A DNA stretch of 33,821 nucleotides from Desulfarculales bacterium UBA696 (GTDB lineage: Bacteria > Desulfobacterota > Syntrophobacteria > Syntrophobacterales > Syntrophobacteraceae). Below, one piece after another: positions 1 through 7,674 of the stretch (position 1 is the first letter of the stretch; every line of letters starts with the position of its first letter). The notes beneath the pieces were generated by a model. It was not told the DNA's origin, searched no databases, and saw only the letters and a list, made by a program, of their open reading frames with translations. The stretch lies in the NCBI GenBank assembly GCA_002298995.1, contig DBMO01000045.1:1-33821 (forward strand), given 5' to 3'. Made by a program: the position numbers and the translations under genes.

Positions 1-3
1 GGG

Positions 4-80
4 TGGAGCCCACGATCGGGATCGAACCGATGAACCTCTTCCTTACCAAGGAAGTGCTCTACCTACTGAGCTACGTGGGC
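4..80 (-). tRNA. tRNA-Thr (anticodon GGT)
   Basis: Read on the minus strand, the acceptor stem GCCCACG pairs with CGTGGGC, followed by TCCA, so the CCA is encoded. The anticodon arm CTTCC-TTGGTAA-GGAAG puts GGT in the anticodon (45-47 on the plus strand). The T arm contains GGTTCGATCC. All arms of a class I tRNA are present. In many proteobacteria tRNA-Tyr and tRNA-Thr lie just upstream of a tuf gene; if that holds here, tuf would be just left of the window, which cannot be seen. Confidence 0.96.
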
Positions 81-259
81 CTGCGCGAGGCAGCCGGCAA
101 GATGATTGGAGAAGGCCCAAAACGCAAGAAGAGGGAGCGGGACCCGTCAGAGGCGTAGAACGACCGGAAGAAATCCCGAAATCCCAGATTAAGCGTATGT
201 AGTGCCAACGACAATGACCCAGATGAGAAGACTGCCATTATCTCCTACACGCCAGTTTT

Positions 260-344
260 TGGTGGAGAGGGGAGGATTCGAACCTCCGAAGGCTTCGCCG
301 GCAGATTTACAGTCTGCTCCCTTTGGCCGCTCGGGAACCTCTCC
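260..344 (-). tRNA. tRNA-Tyr (anticodon GTA)
   Basis: On the minus strand the acceptor stem GGAGAGG pairs with CCTCTCC, followed by ACCA. The anticodon arm CAGA-CTGTAAA-TCTG gives anticodon GTA. A long variable arm makes this an 85-nt class II tRNA, as expected for bacterial tRNA-Tyr. It precedes tRNA-Thr by 179 nt on the same strand. No tRNA-Gly could be folded between them, unlike the Tyr-Gly-Thr-tuf order of E. coli. Confidence 0.95.
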
Positions 345-549
345 TTGGAAGCCCGCAGTTCTCTGGGGCCGAAAAAATCCAAGTAAGCTTTCCTATGTAG
401 CATACAGGAAAGCAAAAGACAACCCCAAAAATTAGCTTTTTAGCGGGCAGCCGCTAACCGGCTCATCATTTCTGATGAGTTTCGAAAAGAACAGCTTTAC
501 TAACATAGGGCGGGAGAGGTTGTCAATCCGGTCATCCATAGTGCGGTGA
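345..549 (-). other. Hairpin-rich region upstream of the tRNA genes
   Basis: No protein gene is convincing here. There are three perfect inverted repeats: 387-394 with 406-413 (GCTTTCCT/AGGAAAGC, 11-nt spacer), 440-446 with 451-457 (TTAGCGG/CCGCTAA, loop GCAG) and 462-468 with 473-479 (CTCATCA/TGATGAG, loop TTTC). They sit 40-140 nt upstream of tRNA-Tyr, so they may be leader or terminator structures of the tRNA transcript or of an upstream unit. A TTGACA occurs on the minus strand near 520 but has no good -10 at the right distance. Confidence 0.4.
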
Positions 550-643
550 ATGAATGAAACCGAGATTCGCAACCGGGATTTGCAGGCTGCGGGTATTCCA
601 AGTTTGGGTCCCTGTTCAGCTCTCGCGCAGGCCCCTGCATCCG

Positions 644-671
644 TTTACAAATCCTGTCATATCCTTATCTT
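644..671 (+). promoter_or_regulatory. Possible sigma-70 promoter for the DUF2231 gene
   Basis: TTTACA (644-649), a 16-nt spacer and TATCTT (666-671) resemble -35 and -10 boxes about 90 nt ahead of the start codon. The match is moderate (5/6 and 4/6). The rest of 550-743 holds no supportable gene. Confidence 0.35.
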
Positions 672-724
672 AGGGACAAAGAAGCAGCTTCTCCTAGTTA
701 AGTTAAATGACAATCCGATGAAGT

Positions 725-751
725 CCTCCGCGGAGGCTTCTTCAAAGGAGG
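725..751 (+). promoter_or_regulatory. Palindrome next to a strong ribosome binding site
   Basis: The perfect 12-nt palindrome CCTCCGCGGAGG (725-736), flanked by GAAG and CTTC, lies just before the Shine-Dalgarno AAGGAGG (745-751). The CCTCC half can pair with the palindrome's own GGAGG or with the Shine-Dalgarno, so alternative folds could expose or hide the site. Function is inferred only. Confidence 0.35.
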
Positions 752-757
752 AATTCC

Positions 758-1261
758 ATGTACAGCAAAATCAAAATCATGGGGCATCCCGTTCACCCCA
801 TGTTGATACCTTTTCCTATAGTGTTCTACACCTCTACATTGTTTTCGTTCATAATTTATGCTTTCTCCGGGTCTCCATTCTGGTTCAGAGTGGGAGTGGC
901 GGCGAACCTTGCGGGGATAGTCATGGCTGTCGTCGCCGCCATCTTCGGCTTTCTGGACTGGTATCTGGGAATCCCAAGCGCGACCGAGGCATCCAGGACC
1001 GGAATTAAGCACATGACGTTGAACATCATCTCGTTATTGCTCTTCCTTATCTGTTTCATTCTGAATGTGGGAGAGTGGAATGCAGTTGCGCCAGTCATGA
1101 GGGGCGCGATTATTCTTCCTCTAATTGGTTTTCTGACCACGATTTCAGCCGGATATTTCGGTTGGACCCTGGTACAGAACCATCATGTGGGTGTGGAATT
1201 TACCCCGCCCGAAGAGCGCTGCCTGATTAACGTCAGCGACTACGACAAGCGGACGGTCTGA
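758..1261 (+). CDS. DUF2231 family four-helix membrane protein
   Basis: The protein has 167 residues. It opens with the hallmark of DUF2231 proteins, GHPVHPMLIPFPI (residues 9-21), followed by about four hydrophobic segments (roughly 15-37, 45-69, 86-104 and 113-137). The biochemical role of the family is unknown; members are inner-membrane proteins, some with redox neighbours. The start at 758 follows AAGGAGG with a 6-nt spacer and is secure. A rho-independent terminator follows at 1313, so the gene is probably transcribed alone. Confidence 0.85.
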   Translation: MYSKIKIMGHPVHPMLIPFPIVFYTSTLFSFIIYAFSGSPFWFRVGVAANLAGIVMAVVAAIFGFLDWYLGIPSATEASRTGIKHMTLNIISLLLFLICFILNVGEWNAVAPVMRGAIILPLIGFLTTISAGYFGWTLVQNHHVGVEFTPPEERCLINVSDYDKRTV

Positions 1262-1312
1262 TTGGATGTAGACAGCTTTTCTCAAGCCTCCCGCCAAGTA
1301 AAGTTTGGATTT

Positions 1313-1344
1313 GAAAAAGGAGCCGGGAAACCGGCCCTTTTTTT
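1313..1344 (+). terminator. Rho-independent terminator after the DUF2231 gene
   Basis: The arms AAAGG..CCGG and CCGG..CCTTT close on a GAAA loop and run into a T tract (1338-1344). Confidence 0.75.
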
Positions 1345-1436
1345 GCCCACGGGAAATCTGAAACGATCCCCTGCTAATGTAAAAACGCCGATTTATATTT
1401 ACTCCGAACGTCTCTTGCCTCAAAAGCGAGTGGAGT

Positions 1437-2858
1437 ATGCCTTTGGCTTCAATAATAGTGGAGATTATCGGTTGGGCCATTCCGGTTATCATGCTTCCGG
1501 TAATCGCGAGCAGGCACCTGCCCACGGCGGCAATTGCGTGGCTGATATTTCTTTTCTTTCAGCCCTGGCTGGGGCTTACCGCATACCTTCTGTTTGGTGA
1601 AAACAGGGTAATAAGGCGCCTGGCCAAATCCTATTGCCAGCGGATAACTGAAATCCGCTCCGCTCATCCCGCCCAGTCCGGGGTCTCCCGTCTTCTTTAT
1701 CCTCCTATCCGAACCGATGCTCGGCTGGATCGCATCACCGAGAGGCTTTCGTGTTTGCCGGCCGCGGCGGGAAACTCTGTGGAAGTACTCGATGACGGCT
1801 TCGACGTAATCGACCGAATGCTCGAAGACATCGATTCGTCTGTAAACCACGTTCATCTGCTTTTCTACATCTTTCAGGACGATATTCTTGGCAGGCGCGT
1901 GGCCGAGGCGCTGGGGAGGGCAGCGGCAAGAGGGGTGCGCGTGAGGTTGGTGGTGGATGCTTTCGGGTCCCGATCGCTTGCCCGCGAACTTGGGCAATGG
2001 ATGCGGGAGCGTGGGGTGGAATTCCACGATCTCATGTCGGTCAACCCTTTCCGCAGGCACCATACGAGACTTGACCTGCGAAACCACCGAAAACTTCTCG
2101 TGGTGGACGGAAAGATCGCCTACACCGGATCGCAGAATATTGAATTTAAGGACTACGACAGCGACCGGGCTGATGCCTGGCACGACATAATGGTACGAAT
2201 TACGGGTCCGGTGGTATCCCAATTCCAGATGGTGTTCGTCGAGGACTGGTATCTTTCGTCCGGCGAGATGCTGGAAGGAGATGAACTCTTTCCGACCCAG
2301 GACAGGGTTGGAGACATTCCGGTTCAGGTTATCCCAACCGGGCCAACAAATCCAAATACCACGCTAAGGGATATACTGATTGCCCTCATATCGTCGGCGC
2401 GGGAAGAAATCATAATAACCTCGCCCTATTTCATTCCCGACGAGCCTTTCCGGGTGGCGCTTTACCTGGCCGGTCTGAGGGGCACGAGAATAGATCTGCT
2501 TATCCCGCGACATACCGATCACCCGGTACTCGGCGCGGTTGCCCGCGCCTATATTACCTCGCTGGTGGATTCGGGCATGAACATACACTTTCATCGGGGC
2601 TTGCTGCACTCAAAGACCATGACCGTGGACAACTCGATATCTGTCATTGGAACCGCCAACTTCGACCGCCGCTCGTTTTTCCTGCACTCGGAACTTAGCC
2701 TGATCCTCTACGGCCACGAAGTTACCGAACGGCTAAGGGCGAGACAAGTCCGCTATATTGCCCAGTCCGATCCTCTCGATCCGCCAAGGTGGCGCCGCCG
2801 TTCCCCATTCAAGAGGACCAGGGACGACATCCTGAAGATTTTGAGCCCCATCCTGTAG
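1437..2858 (+). CDS. cls: Cardiolipin synthase (phospholipase D superfamily)
   Basis: This 473-residue protein joins two phosphatidylglycerol molecules (or a related phospholipid donor) into cardiolipin in the inner membrane. It has two N-terminal membrane segments (about 5-24 and 30-53) and then two phospholipase D domains, each with an HxKxxxxD motif: H217/K219/D224 (NHRKLLVVDG) and H391/K393/D398 (HSKTMTVDN). Both motifs are followed by the expected glycine/asparagine-rich strand (TGSQNI and GTANFD). The length fits the ClsA/ClsB group. The ribosome binding site ahead of 1437 is weak (GTGGAG), so the exact start is less certain than the identity. Confidence 0.93.
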   Translation: MPLASIIVEIIGWAIPVIMLPVIASRHLPTAAIAWLIFLFFQPWLGLTAYLLFGENRVIRRLAKSYCQRITEIRSAHPAQSGVSRLLYPPIRTDARLDRITERLSCLPAAAGNSVEVLDDGFDVIDRMLEDIDSSVNHVHLLFYIFQDDILGRRVAEALGRAAARGVRVRLVVDAFGSRSLARELGQWMRERGVEFHDLMSVNPFRRHHTRLDLRNHRKLLVVDGKIAYTGSQNIEFKDYDSDRADAWHDIMVRITGPVVSQFQMVFVEDWYLSSGEMLEGDELFPTQDRVGDIPVQVIPTGPTNPNTTLRDILIALISSAREEIIITSPYFIPDEPFRVALYLAGLRGTRIDLLIPRHTDHPVLGAVARAYITSLVDSGMNIHFHRGLLHSKTMTVDNSISVIGTANFDRRSFFLHSELSLILYGHEVTERLRARQVRYIAQSDPLDPPRWRRRSPFKRTRDDILKILSPIL

Positions 2859-3030
2859 CGATAACACCTTGTCCGCGGACGATGGCGCTTCGGGAGATTC
2901 AGCTCGGGGGCAAACCGGCGCGAAAGCGGCTTGAATGTTTATTTTCAGCACCGCAGTCATTAGCTTTTCTGGCAGGCAGAGACTTCAATCAATTAATTAC
3001 TTGTGCTTTCGTTCTACCGCGAGGAATAGA

Positions 3031-4722
3031 ATGAGTCTTTCTCTTAATCCCGAATACCTCAAGCGCTACAAGGACCTGGCGAGGCTTTTATTGAAATATG
3101 GCAGGGCTGACATGGTATCGGCCGGAGGCAATGATGGGAAAATTGGCGGGAATGGGGGTTCGCCTAACCCAAAAACAATGCGCAAGATGGAAGAACTTCC
3201 ACGGGAGCTTGAAAGACTTGGTCCGACATTCGTAAAGCTCGGCCAGTTTCTGTCCACCCGATCCGATATGCTTCCGCCGGAATTCATCGTGACCCTTTCC
3301 CGTCTGCAGGATAAGGCGGAGGAGTTTCCCTTCGAAAGCATTGAACAAATAATCGCCCGCGAACTCGGGGCCCCTATTTCCGATCTGTTTTCCGAATTCG
3401 ACAAAAAACCCATTGCAGCGGCATCTCTCGCTCAGGTGCACCGGGCGGTTCTGCGCGACGGGCGCCAGGTCGCTGTCAAAGTCCAGCGGCCCGGCATTCC
3501 CTCACAAATAGTACGGGATCTCGAGGTATTCCTGGATGTTGCCTCATTTCTCGACAGACATGTCGATGCGGCCAGAAAGTTCATGCTCCACGAGACAATA
3601 GGCGAGTTCCGAAAAGCCATAATAAAGGAGCTCGATTTCAGGCAGGAGGCGAGAAACCTGGTTGCCCTGGCTGAGAACCTGAAAGACTTTAAATCCATAG
3701 TCATACCTTCGCCGGTAAACGAACTCACCACATCGAAGGTCCTGACAATGGACCTGATCGTTGGACGCAAAGTCACGAGCATTACCCCGCTGAGGCGGAT
3801 GGAGGTAAACGGCGCTCATCTTGCCGAGGAGCTTTTCAGGGCATATCTGCAGCAGATCATGGTGGACGGCTTCTATCACGCGGACCCGCACCCCGGAAAT
3901 GTCTTCCTGACCGATGACGGCAGGATAGCGCTGATAGATCTTGGAATGGTGGCCCGCATTTCCGAGGGCTTACAGAGGCTTCTGTTGCGGCTGACGCTGG
4001 CGATCAGCGAGGGTAGGGCGGAAGAAGCCGTCCAATACCTGGTCGAAATAGGCGAAAAGACGCCCGAATTCGATGAAGCCGAGCTTTCCAGGCATGTTAA
4101 GGACCTCGTTTTTCGATATCAGAGAGCGACACTTGGACAGATATCGGTTGGGCGGCTAATTTTGGAGGTGTTGCAAACGGCGGGGGCGAGCGGGTTCCGC
4201 TTTCCGGCGGAATTGGCGATGCTTGGCAAGTGTTTGCTCAACCTGGACGAAATCGGCAGAGGACTTGCTCCGGACTTCGATCCCAACGCCGCGATCAGGC
4301 GCGACGGTCCAAAGCTCTTCAGGCAAAGGCTGCGCAAGGAGATCTCAAACATAAATTTCTACGAAATGCTTATTGACTCGAAAGAACTGCTTGAAGGCCT
4401 TCCCAGGAACGTCGGCAGAATTGCCGATGCAATGGCCGACAACCAGTTCAAGCTAAACGTCAACGCAATCGACGAGCAGTACCTGATGATGGGACTCCAG
4501 AAGATTGCAAACAGGCTGACCGTTGGATTGATACTTGGGGCGGTAATTGTGGGAGCGGCCCTGCTCATGCAGATCGAGACGCCTCATTTCACTATATTCG
4601 GCTACCCCGGCATTGCCATTATATTCTTCTTCATTGCCGCGGTTGGAGGACTGCTGCTCGCGGGTGCAATCCTGCTCCATGACGAGAGGATGAGAAAAAA
4701 GCCCAAAAATCCGTCCATCTGA
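3031..4722 (+). CDS. UbiB/ABC1/ADCK family atypical kinase-like protein
   Basis: UbiB-family proteins are membrane-associated ATPases or atypical kinases linked to isoprenoid-quinone and lipid metabolism. Visible marks are the KxGQ motif (FVKLGQF, K69-Q72), the alanine-rich loop AAASLAQ (about 129-136) in place of a P-loop, the ATP-anchoring lysine K150 (VAVKVQRPG), the catalytic HADPHPGN (283-290) and the metal-binding LIDLG aspartate (D303). Two C-terminal membrane helices follow (about 505-525 and 530-553). I chose 3031 over an in-frame ATG at 2935 because GAGG (3021-3024) lies 6 nt before it; this gives 563 residues, the usual family length. Whether it serves menaquinone synthesis here is inference, as no quinone genes are nearby. 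Confidence 0.9.
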   Translation: MSLSLNPEYLKRYKDLARLLLKYGRADMVSAGGNDGKIGGNGGSPNPKTMRKMEELPRELERLGPTFVKLGQFLSTRSDMLPPEFIVTLSRLQDKAEEFPFESIEQIIARELGAPISDLFSEFDKKPIAAASLAQVHRAVLRDGRQVAVKVQRPGIPSQIVRDLEVFLDVASFLDRHVDAARKFMLHETIGEFRKAIIKELDFRQEARNLVALAENLKDFKSIVIPSPVNELTTSKVLTMDLIVGRKVTSITPLRRMEVNGAHLAEELFRAYLQQIMVDGFYHADPHPGNVFLTDDGRIALIDLGMVARISEGLQRLLLRLTLAISEGRAEEAVQYLVEIGEKTPEFDEAELSRHVKDLVFRYQRATLGQISVGRLILEVLQTAGASGFRFPAELAMLGKCLLNLDEIGRGLAPDFDPNAAIRRDGPKLFRQRLRKEISNINFYEMLIDSKELLEGLPRNVGRIADAMADNQFKLNVNAIDEQYLMMGLQKIANRLTVGLILGAVIVGAALLMQIETPHFTIFGYPGIAIIFFFIAAVGGLLLAGAILLHDERMRKKPKNPSI

Positions 4723-4724
4723 TT

Positions 4725-4762
4725 GGATAGCTCAAACCCGCTATCCCTTTCAGCGGTTTTAG
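4725..4762 (+). terminator. Possible terminator after the UbiB-family gene
   Basis: GGATAGC (4725-4731) pairs with GCTATCC (4740-4746), and a competing hairpin ends in GCGGTTTT. It begins two bases after the stop codon. The T tract is short, so confidence is moderate. A further GC-rich inverted repeat, GCCGGCC/GGCCGGC, lies at 4785-4809. Confidence 0.45.
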
Positions 4763-4900
4763 GCCACGCGAGCATGTAAAGATTGCCGGCCGCGGATTCC
4801 CGGGCCGGCTAAATTCGTCAGGGTGAGCGATTATATATTAAGTTGGTCCCGCCCTGTCTCAATTTTGCGGGATCAGATCGATACCCGCTGCTCAGCACGT

Positions 4901-5272
4901 TTAGTGAGGTTTTTTCTTGCCTTTTTCCTTCATGGAATGACCGGCGTGTTCCAGGCTTTCACCCATTTCGGTGAGAAGGTTACGGGCTTTGGCCTCGCCG
5001 CGGCTTGCCGCCTCGCGAAGGTTTGAAACCAGACTGTTGTACTCCTCTTCATATCCGCCCCGCTGGGCCTCTCGTTTGAAATTCGGGCCGAACTCCTTAA
5101 GTTTGTTGGCCAGATCGCTTATTATACCTGTCACCGTTCCGGCTGTCTCACGGAGGGCGCTGTTCAATGTGTGAACCAGTTCCCTTATTTGGCCAAACTT
5201 CAGATTGAGGTCAACACCTAGCCCTGCGCCAAGGCCGCGGCTGGATGTTTCCTGTTTCTTTTGTTCTTCCAT
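4901..5272 (-). CDS. Small charged helical protein of unknown function
   Basis: I do not recognise this 123-residue protein. It has no signal peptide or membrane segment. It is rich in Lys, Glu and Ala and looks largely alpha-helical or amphipathic (about residues 25-110), with a lysine-rich tail (KEKGKKKPH). This suggests a coiled-coil or phasin-like surface- or lipid-associated protein, but no family can be named. The ATG at 5272 is preferred because AAAGGA (5283-5288 on the minus strand) precedes it by 10 nt; an in-frame TTG at 5281 is too close to that site. It is the only minus-strand gene between plus-strand neighbours. Confidence 0.65.
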   Translation of the reverse strand: MEEQKKQETSSRGLGAGLGVDLNLKFGQIRELVHTLNSALRETAGTVTGIISDLANKLKEFGPNFKREAQRGGYEEEYNSLVSNLREAASRGEAKARNLLTEMGESLEHAGHSMKEKGKKKPH

Positions 5273-5336
5273 GGTTGGCAATTCCTTTCCAATATTTTAA
5301 AACTTTTGCTGGTATTTTTGCGCCATCAAATGTTTT

Positions 5337-5350
5337 CCGCTCCGGAGCGG
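5337..5350. repeat. 14-bp perfect palindrome upstream of the small charged protein
   Basis: CCGCTCCGGAGCGG is a perfect palindrome 65 nt upstream of the minus-strand start at 5272. It could be an operator for that gene. Apart from this and the promoter at 5508, the gap 5273-5629 shows nothing. Confidence 0.4.
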
Positions 5351-5507
5351 TAGCGGTTCTCTAGAGATAACCTATGCTAAATATCTGTTACGCACTAAAA
5401 AATGGGATGTCAATTGCGCGAAATTGAGCAGTCATAAGGCCTGAGAGCAATCTTTGGGAAAACAGTCAGCCCTTGTCCGGGGTGCATGCCGGACTAATCC
5501 GCTTGGA

Positions 5508-5537
5508 TTGAAAGTCGTTTTAAGCTTATCTTATAAT
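5508..5537 (+). promoter_or_regulatory. Strong sigma-70 type promoter for the thioesterase gene
   Basis: TTGAAA (5508-5513), an 18-nt spacer and a consensus TATAAT (5532-5537) predict a start of transcription near 5544, about 85 nt before the coding start. Confidence 0.65.
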
Positions 5538-5629
5538 GCGGTACGAGAGGGGGAATCTCCGAGACAAACATTGGTGTCAGGAAGAGAGTCCGTAAATAGA
5601 TCATTCAAAATTTGCAAGTGGTTGGAGCG

Positions 5630-6121
5630 ATGGAGATCAAAGACGGTTTGAAAGCTCTCCCGGTTAGGGAGAATCACTATTGTTTCGGTTGCAGTCCGTT
5701 AAACCCCTCGGGCCTTCAGATGCGCTTTCATACGGACGGCAAGGCGCTCTTCTCGTGGGTCACCGTGCCCGCGCACCTCTGCGGCTGGCAGGACCTGGTG
5801 CATGGGGGTGTCATCACCACGATGCTCGATGAAGTCATGGGCTGGTCGACCATCTACCTCCTTAAGTGCTTTCCCCTCACCAAGTCAATTTCCGTGGATT
5901 TCTTAAAGCCGGTATATGCCGGGAAAGAAATCCGGGTGGAGGGCCGTCTGTCGAGTGTGAGAGAGCGGGAGTCGGTTATGGAGGCTCTGCTTTATGACCG
6001 GGAAGGCAACCTCTGCTCCAGGGCGGGCGGTGTTTTCGCTCTGTTGCCTGTTCAAAAGGCAAGGGAAATGGGGATGAACGATGCGGTACTGCGCGACCTC
6101 GACCGGGTATTTTCTTCGTAA
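5630..6121 (+). CDS. PaaI-family hotdog-fold thioesterase
   Basis: A 163-residue protein of the 4HBT/PaaI class, which hydrolyses acyl-CoA thioesters in the cytoplasm. The N-terminus shows the common NHYCFGCSPLNPSGL motif of this subgroup. The hotdog active-site region is LVHGGVITTMLDE (H58-G60 with acidic D67/E68). The substrate cannot be predicted. The ATG at 5630 matches family starts but its Shine-Dalgarno (GGAG) is unusually close; an in-frame TTG at 5612 is the alternative. It stands alone with its own promoter. Confidence 0.85.
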   Translation: MEIKDGLKALPVRENHYCFGCSPLNPSGLQMRFHTDGKALFSWVTVPAHLCGWQDLVHGGVITTMLDEVMGWSTIYLLKCFPLTKSISVDFLKPVYAGKEIRVEGRLSSVRERESVMEALLYDREGNLCSRAGGVFALLPVQKAREMGMNDAVLRDLDRVFSS

Positions 6122-6220
6122 TAATGAGGTGTGTTCACATAAAGTATACATTATTTATCGATTTTTCCACAACCAGACCGATATTTAGACTGGTGCCTGT
6201 CGCCCGGATATGCAGGGTCA

Positions 6221-6250
6221 TTGACACAGGCAAAACGCCGGAGATATACT
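6221..6250 (+). promoter_or_regulatory. Strong sigma-70 type promoter for mlaC
   Basis: A consensus TTGACA (6221-6226), an 18-nt spacer and TATACT (6245-6250) lie about 80 nt before the mlaC start. It probably also drives radC and the two genes after it, which are closely spaced or overlapping. Confidence 0.7.
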
Positions 6251-6331
6251 GTCCAGTCAAATCGAGCCATGGAGAGCTTGGGCTGTTCCGAGGCGATGCG
6301 CTCCATGGAACATTCCAGTCAGGAGAAAAGA

Positions 6332-6967
6332 ATGCGTTACAGAGCGGGGAAAGAAAAATTTCTCAGATTCTCGATATTGCTCCTTTTGGTGGCCATCATT
6401 CCCCAGTGGACAATAGCCGCCGCCCCTGGACCCGTCGCGGTGATCCAGTCCGGTACGGAAAGAGCGCTCAAGATACTGCGCTCCACCCAGAGCGGCCAAG
6501 CCCCGACATTGCGCCAACGTAAGGGTGAGATACTCAGTATCGTGGACGAGTATTTCAATTTCGAGGAAATGGCAAGAAGGGCACTCGGGCGACCCTGGAA
6601 AGAACAGACTCCTGAAAAGCGCCAGCAATTCGTTTCGCTTTTCAAACAGCTTCTTTTCAACACCTACATAAGCCGTGTGGAGAAGTATACTGGTTCAAAC
6701 GAACAGATCGTGTACGATGCCGAAAAAATCGACGGCGACTATGCTGTTGTAAAAACAAGGGTGGCGACCAATGATAACCAGGTGTATCAGATCGAATACC
6801 GGCTTCACCAGGATGGCGCTCAATGGAAAGCCTACGACGTAATAGTCGAGGGGATCAGTTTCGTGGACAATTACCGCAGCCAGTTCGCCTCGATTCTCGC
6901 AAATGAATCTTTTGACAGTCTGCTCAAGAGAATGCGCGAGAAAGTGGAAGTGGCCTCCAGGTCCTGA
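6332..6967 (+). CDS. mlaC: MlaC/Ttg2D family periplasmic phospholipid-binding protein
   Basis: MlaC carries phospholipids across the periplasm between the outer-membrane MlaA complex and the inner-membrane MlaFEDB ABC transporter. This 211-residue protein has a Sec signal peptide (basic start, hydrophobic 12-29, cleavage probably near an AAA/P site) and the family core: YFNFEEMARRALGRPW, then a conserved F..LF.Q.L..TY sequence, then the IVEGISFVDNYRSQF strand near the end. The start at 6332 follows AGGAG with a 6-nt spacer; upstream in-frame codons have no such site. No other mla gene is in the window, so its transporter must be encoded elsewhere. Confidence 0.9.
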   Translation: MRYRAGKEKFLRFSILLLLVAIIPQWTIAAAPGPVAVIQSGTERALKILRSTQSGQAPTLRQRKGEILSIVDEYFNFEEMARRALGRPWKEQTPEKRQQFVSLFKQLLFNTYISRVEKYTGSNEQIVYDAEKIDGDYAVVKTRVATNDNQVYQIEYRLHQDGAQWKAYDVIVEGISFVDNYRSQFASILANESFDSLLKRMREKVEVASRS

Positions 6968-6990
6968 ACCAACATGAGAACGGCCCGCCT

Positions 6991-7674
6991 ATGAGTACCG
7001 ATTCGGAGGGGCACCGGCAAAGACTGCGAGAGAGATTCCAGCGAAGCGGCCTTAGCGGATTTCACGAGCACGAGATCCTCGAGCTTCTGCTTACATATGT
7101 AATACCTAGAAAAGACGTTAAGCCAATTGCCAAGGCCCTCCTAAACGAATTCGGCAACAACATTGCCACGGTGCTGGATACCCCCGCGGCCGCCCTTCAG
7201 CGTGTGTCCGGTATCGGCGAGCGGGCTGCCGGATTGCTAAGCCTGGTTCCGCGCCTGCTGGATTCCTACCAGTCGAGCCGCTGGGCGCGCCAGGAGACCT
7301 TTAGTTCCACACAAAGTGCGGTAGCTTACCTTGCAGCCCTGCTCGGAACCGAACGAAACGAAACCTTCTGTATTCTTGCTCTGGACAGCCAGAACAGGCT
7401 GATTGCGGTCGAGCACGTGCAGAAGGGCAGCGTTAACCGAACCGCCGTTTTCCCCAGGCTGGTCGTCGAATCATGCCTTAAACACCACGCAACGGCTGTT
7501 ATCCTCGCCCACAATCACCCCGGCGGAGGTCCCCATCCTTCGACCGCCGACAGGCAACTCACTTCGAGGCTTAAGAAAATCCTGGGCGATCTGGACATAG
7601 TTGTACACGATCACATCATCATCGCGGGCCCTGACCAGTATTATTCATTTTCCCAGAATGGAGGACTTGAATGA
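6991..7674 (+). CDS. radC: RadC-family JAB-domain protein (UPF0758)
   Basis: This 227-residue protein has the two standard parts: an N-terminal helix-hairpin-helix region (about 20-90, with the VSGIGERAAGLL turn) and a C-terminal JAB/MPN metalloprotein domain. The JAMM zinc ligands are visible as H174 and H176 in the HNHP motif and D187 downstream, with S184 in the usual place. Despite the name, a direct DNA-repair role for RadC has been questioned, and its activity is unproved. It starts 23 nt after mlaC, and its stop overlaps the next start (ATGA at 7671-7674), so it is translationally coupled to the oxidoreductase gene. Confidence 0.92.
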   Translation: MSTDSEGHRQRLRERFQRSGLSGFHEHEILELLLTYVIPRKDVKPIAKALLNEFGNNIATVLDTPAAALQRVSGIGERAAGLLSLVPRLLDSYQSSRWARQETFSSTQSAVAYLAALLGTERNETFCILALDSQNRLIAVEHVQKGSVNRTAVFPRLVVESCLKHHATAVILAHNHPGGGPHPSTADRQLTSRLKKILGDLDIVVHDHIIIAGPDQYYSFSQNGGLE

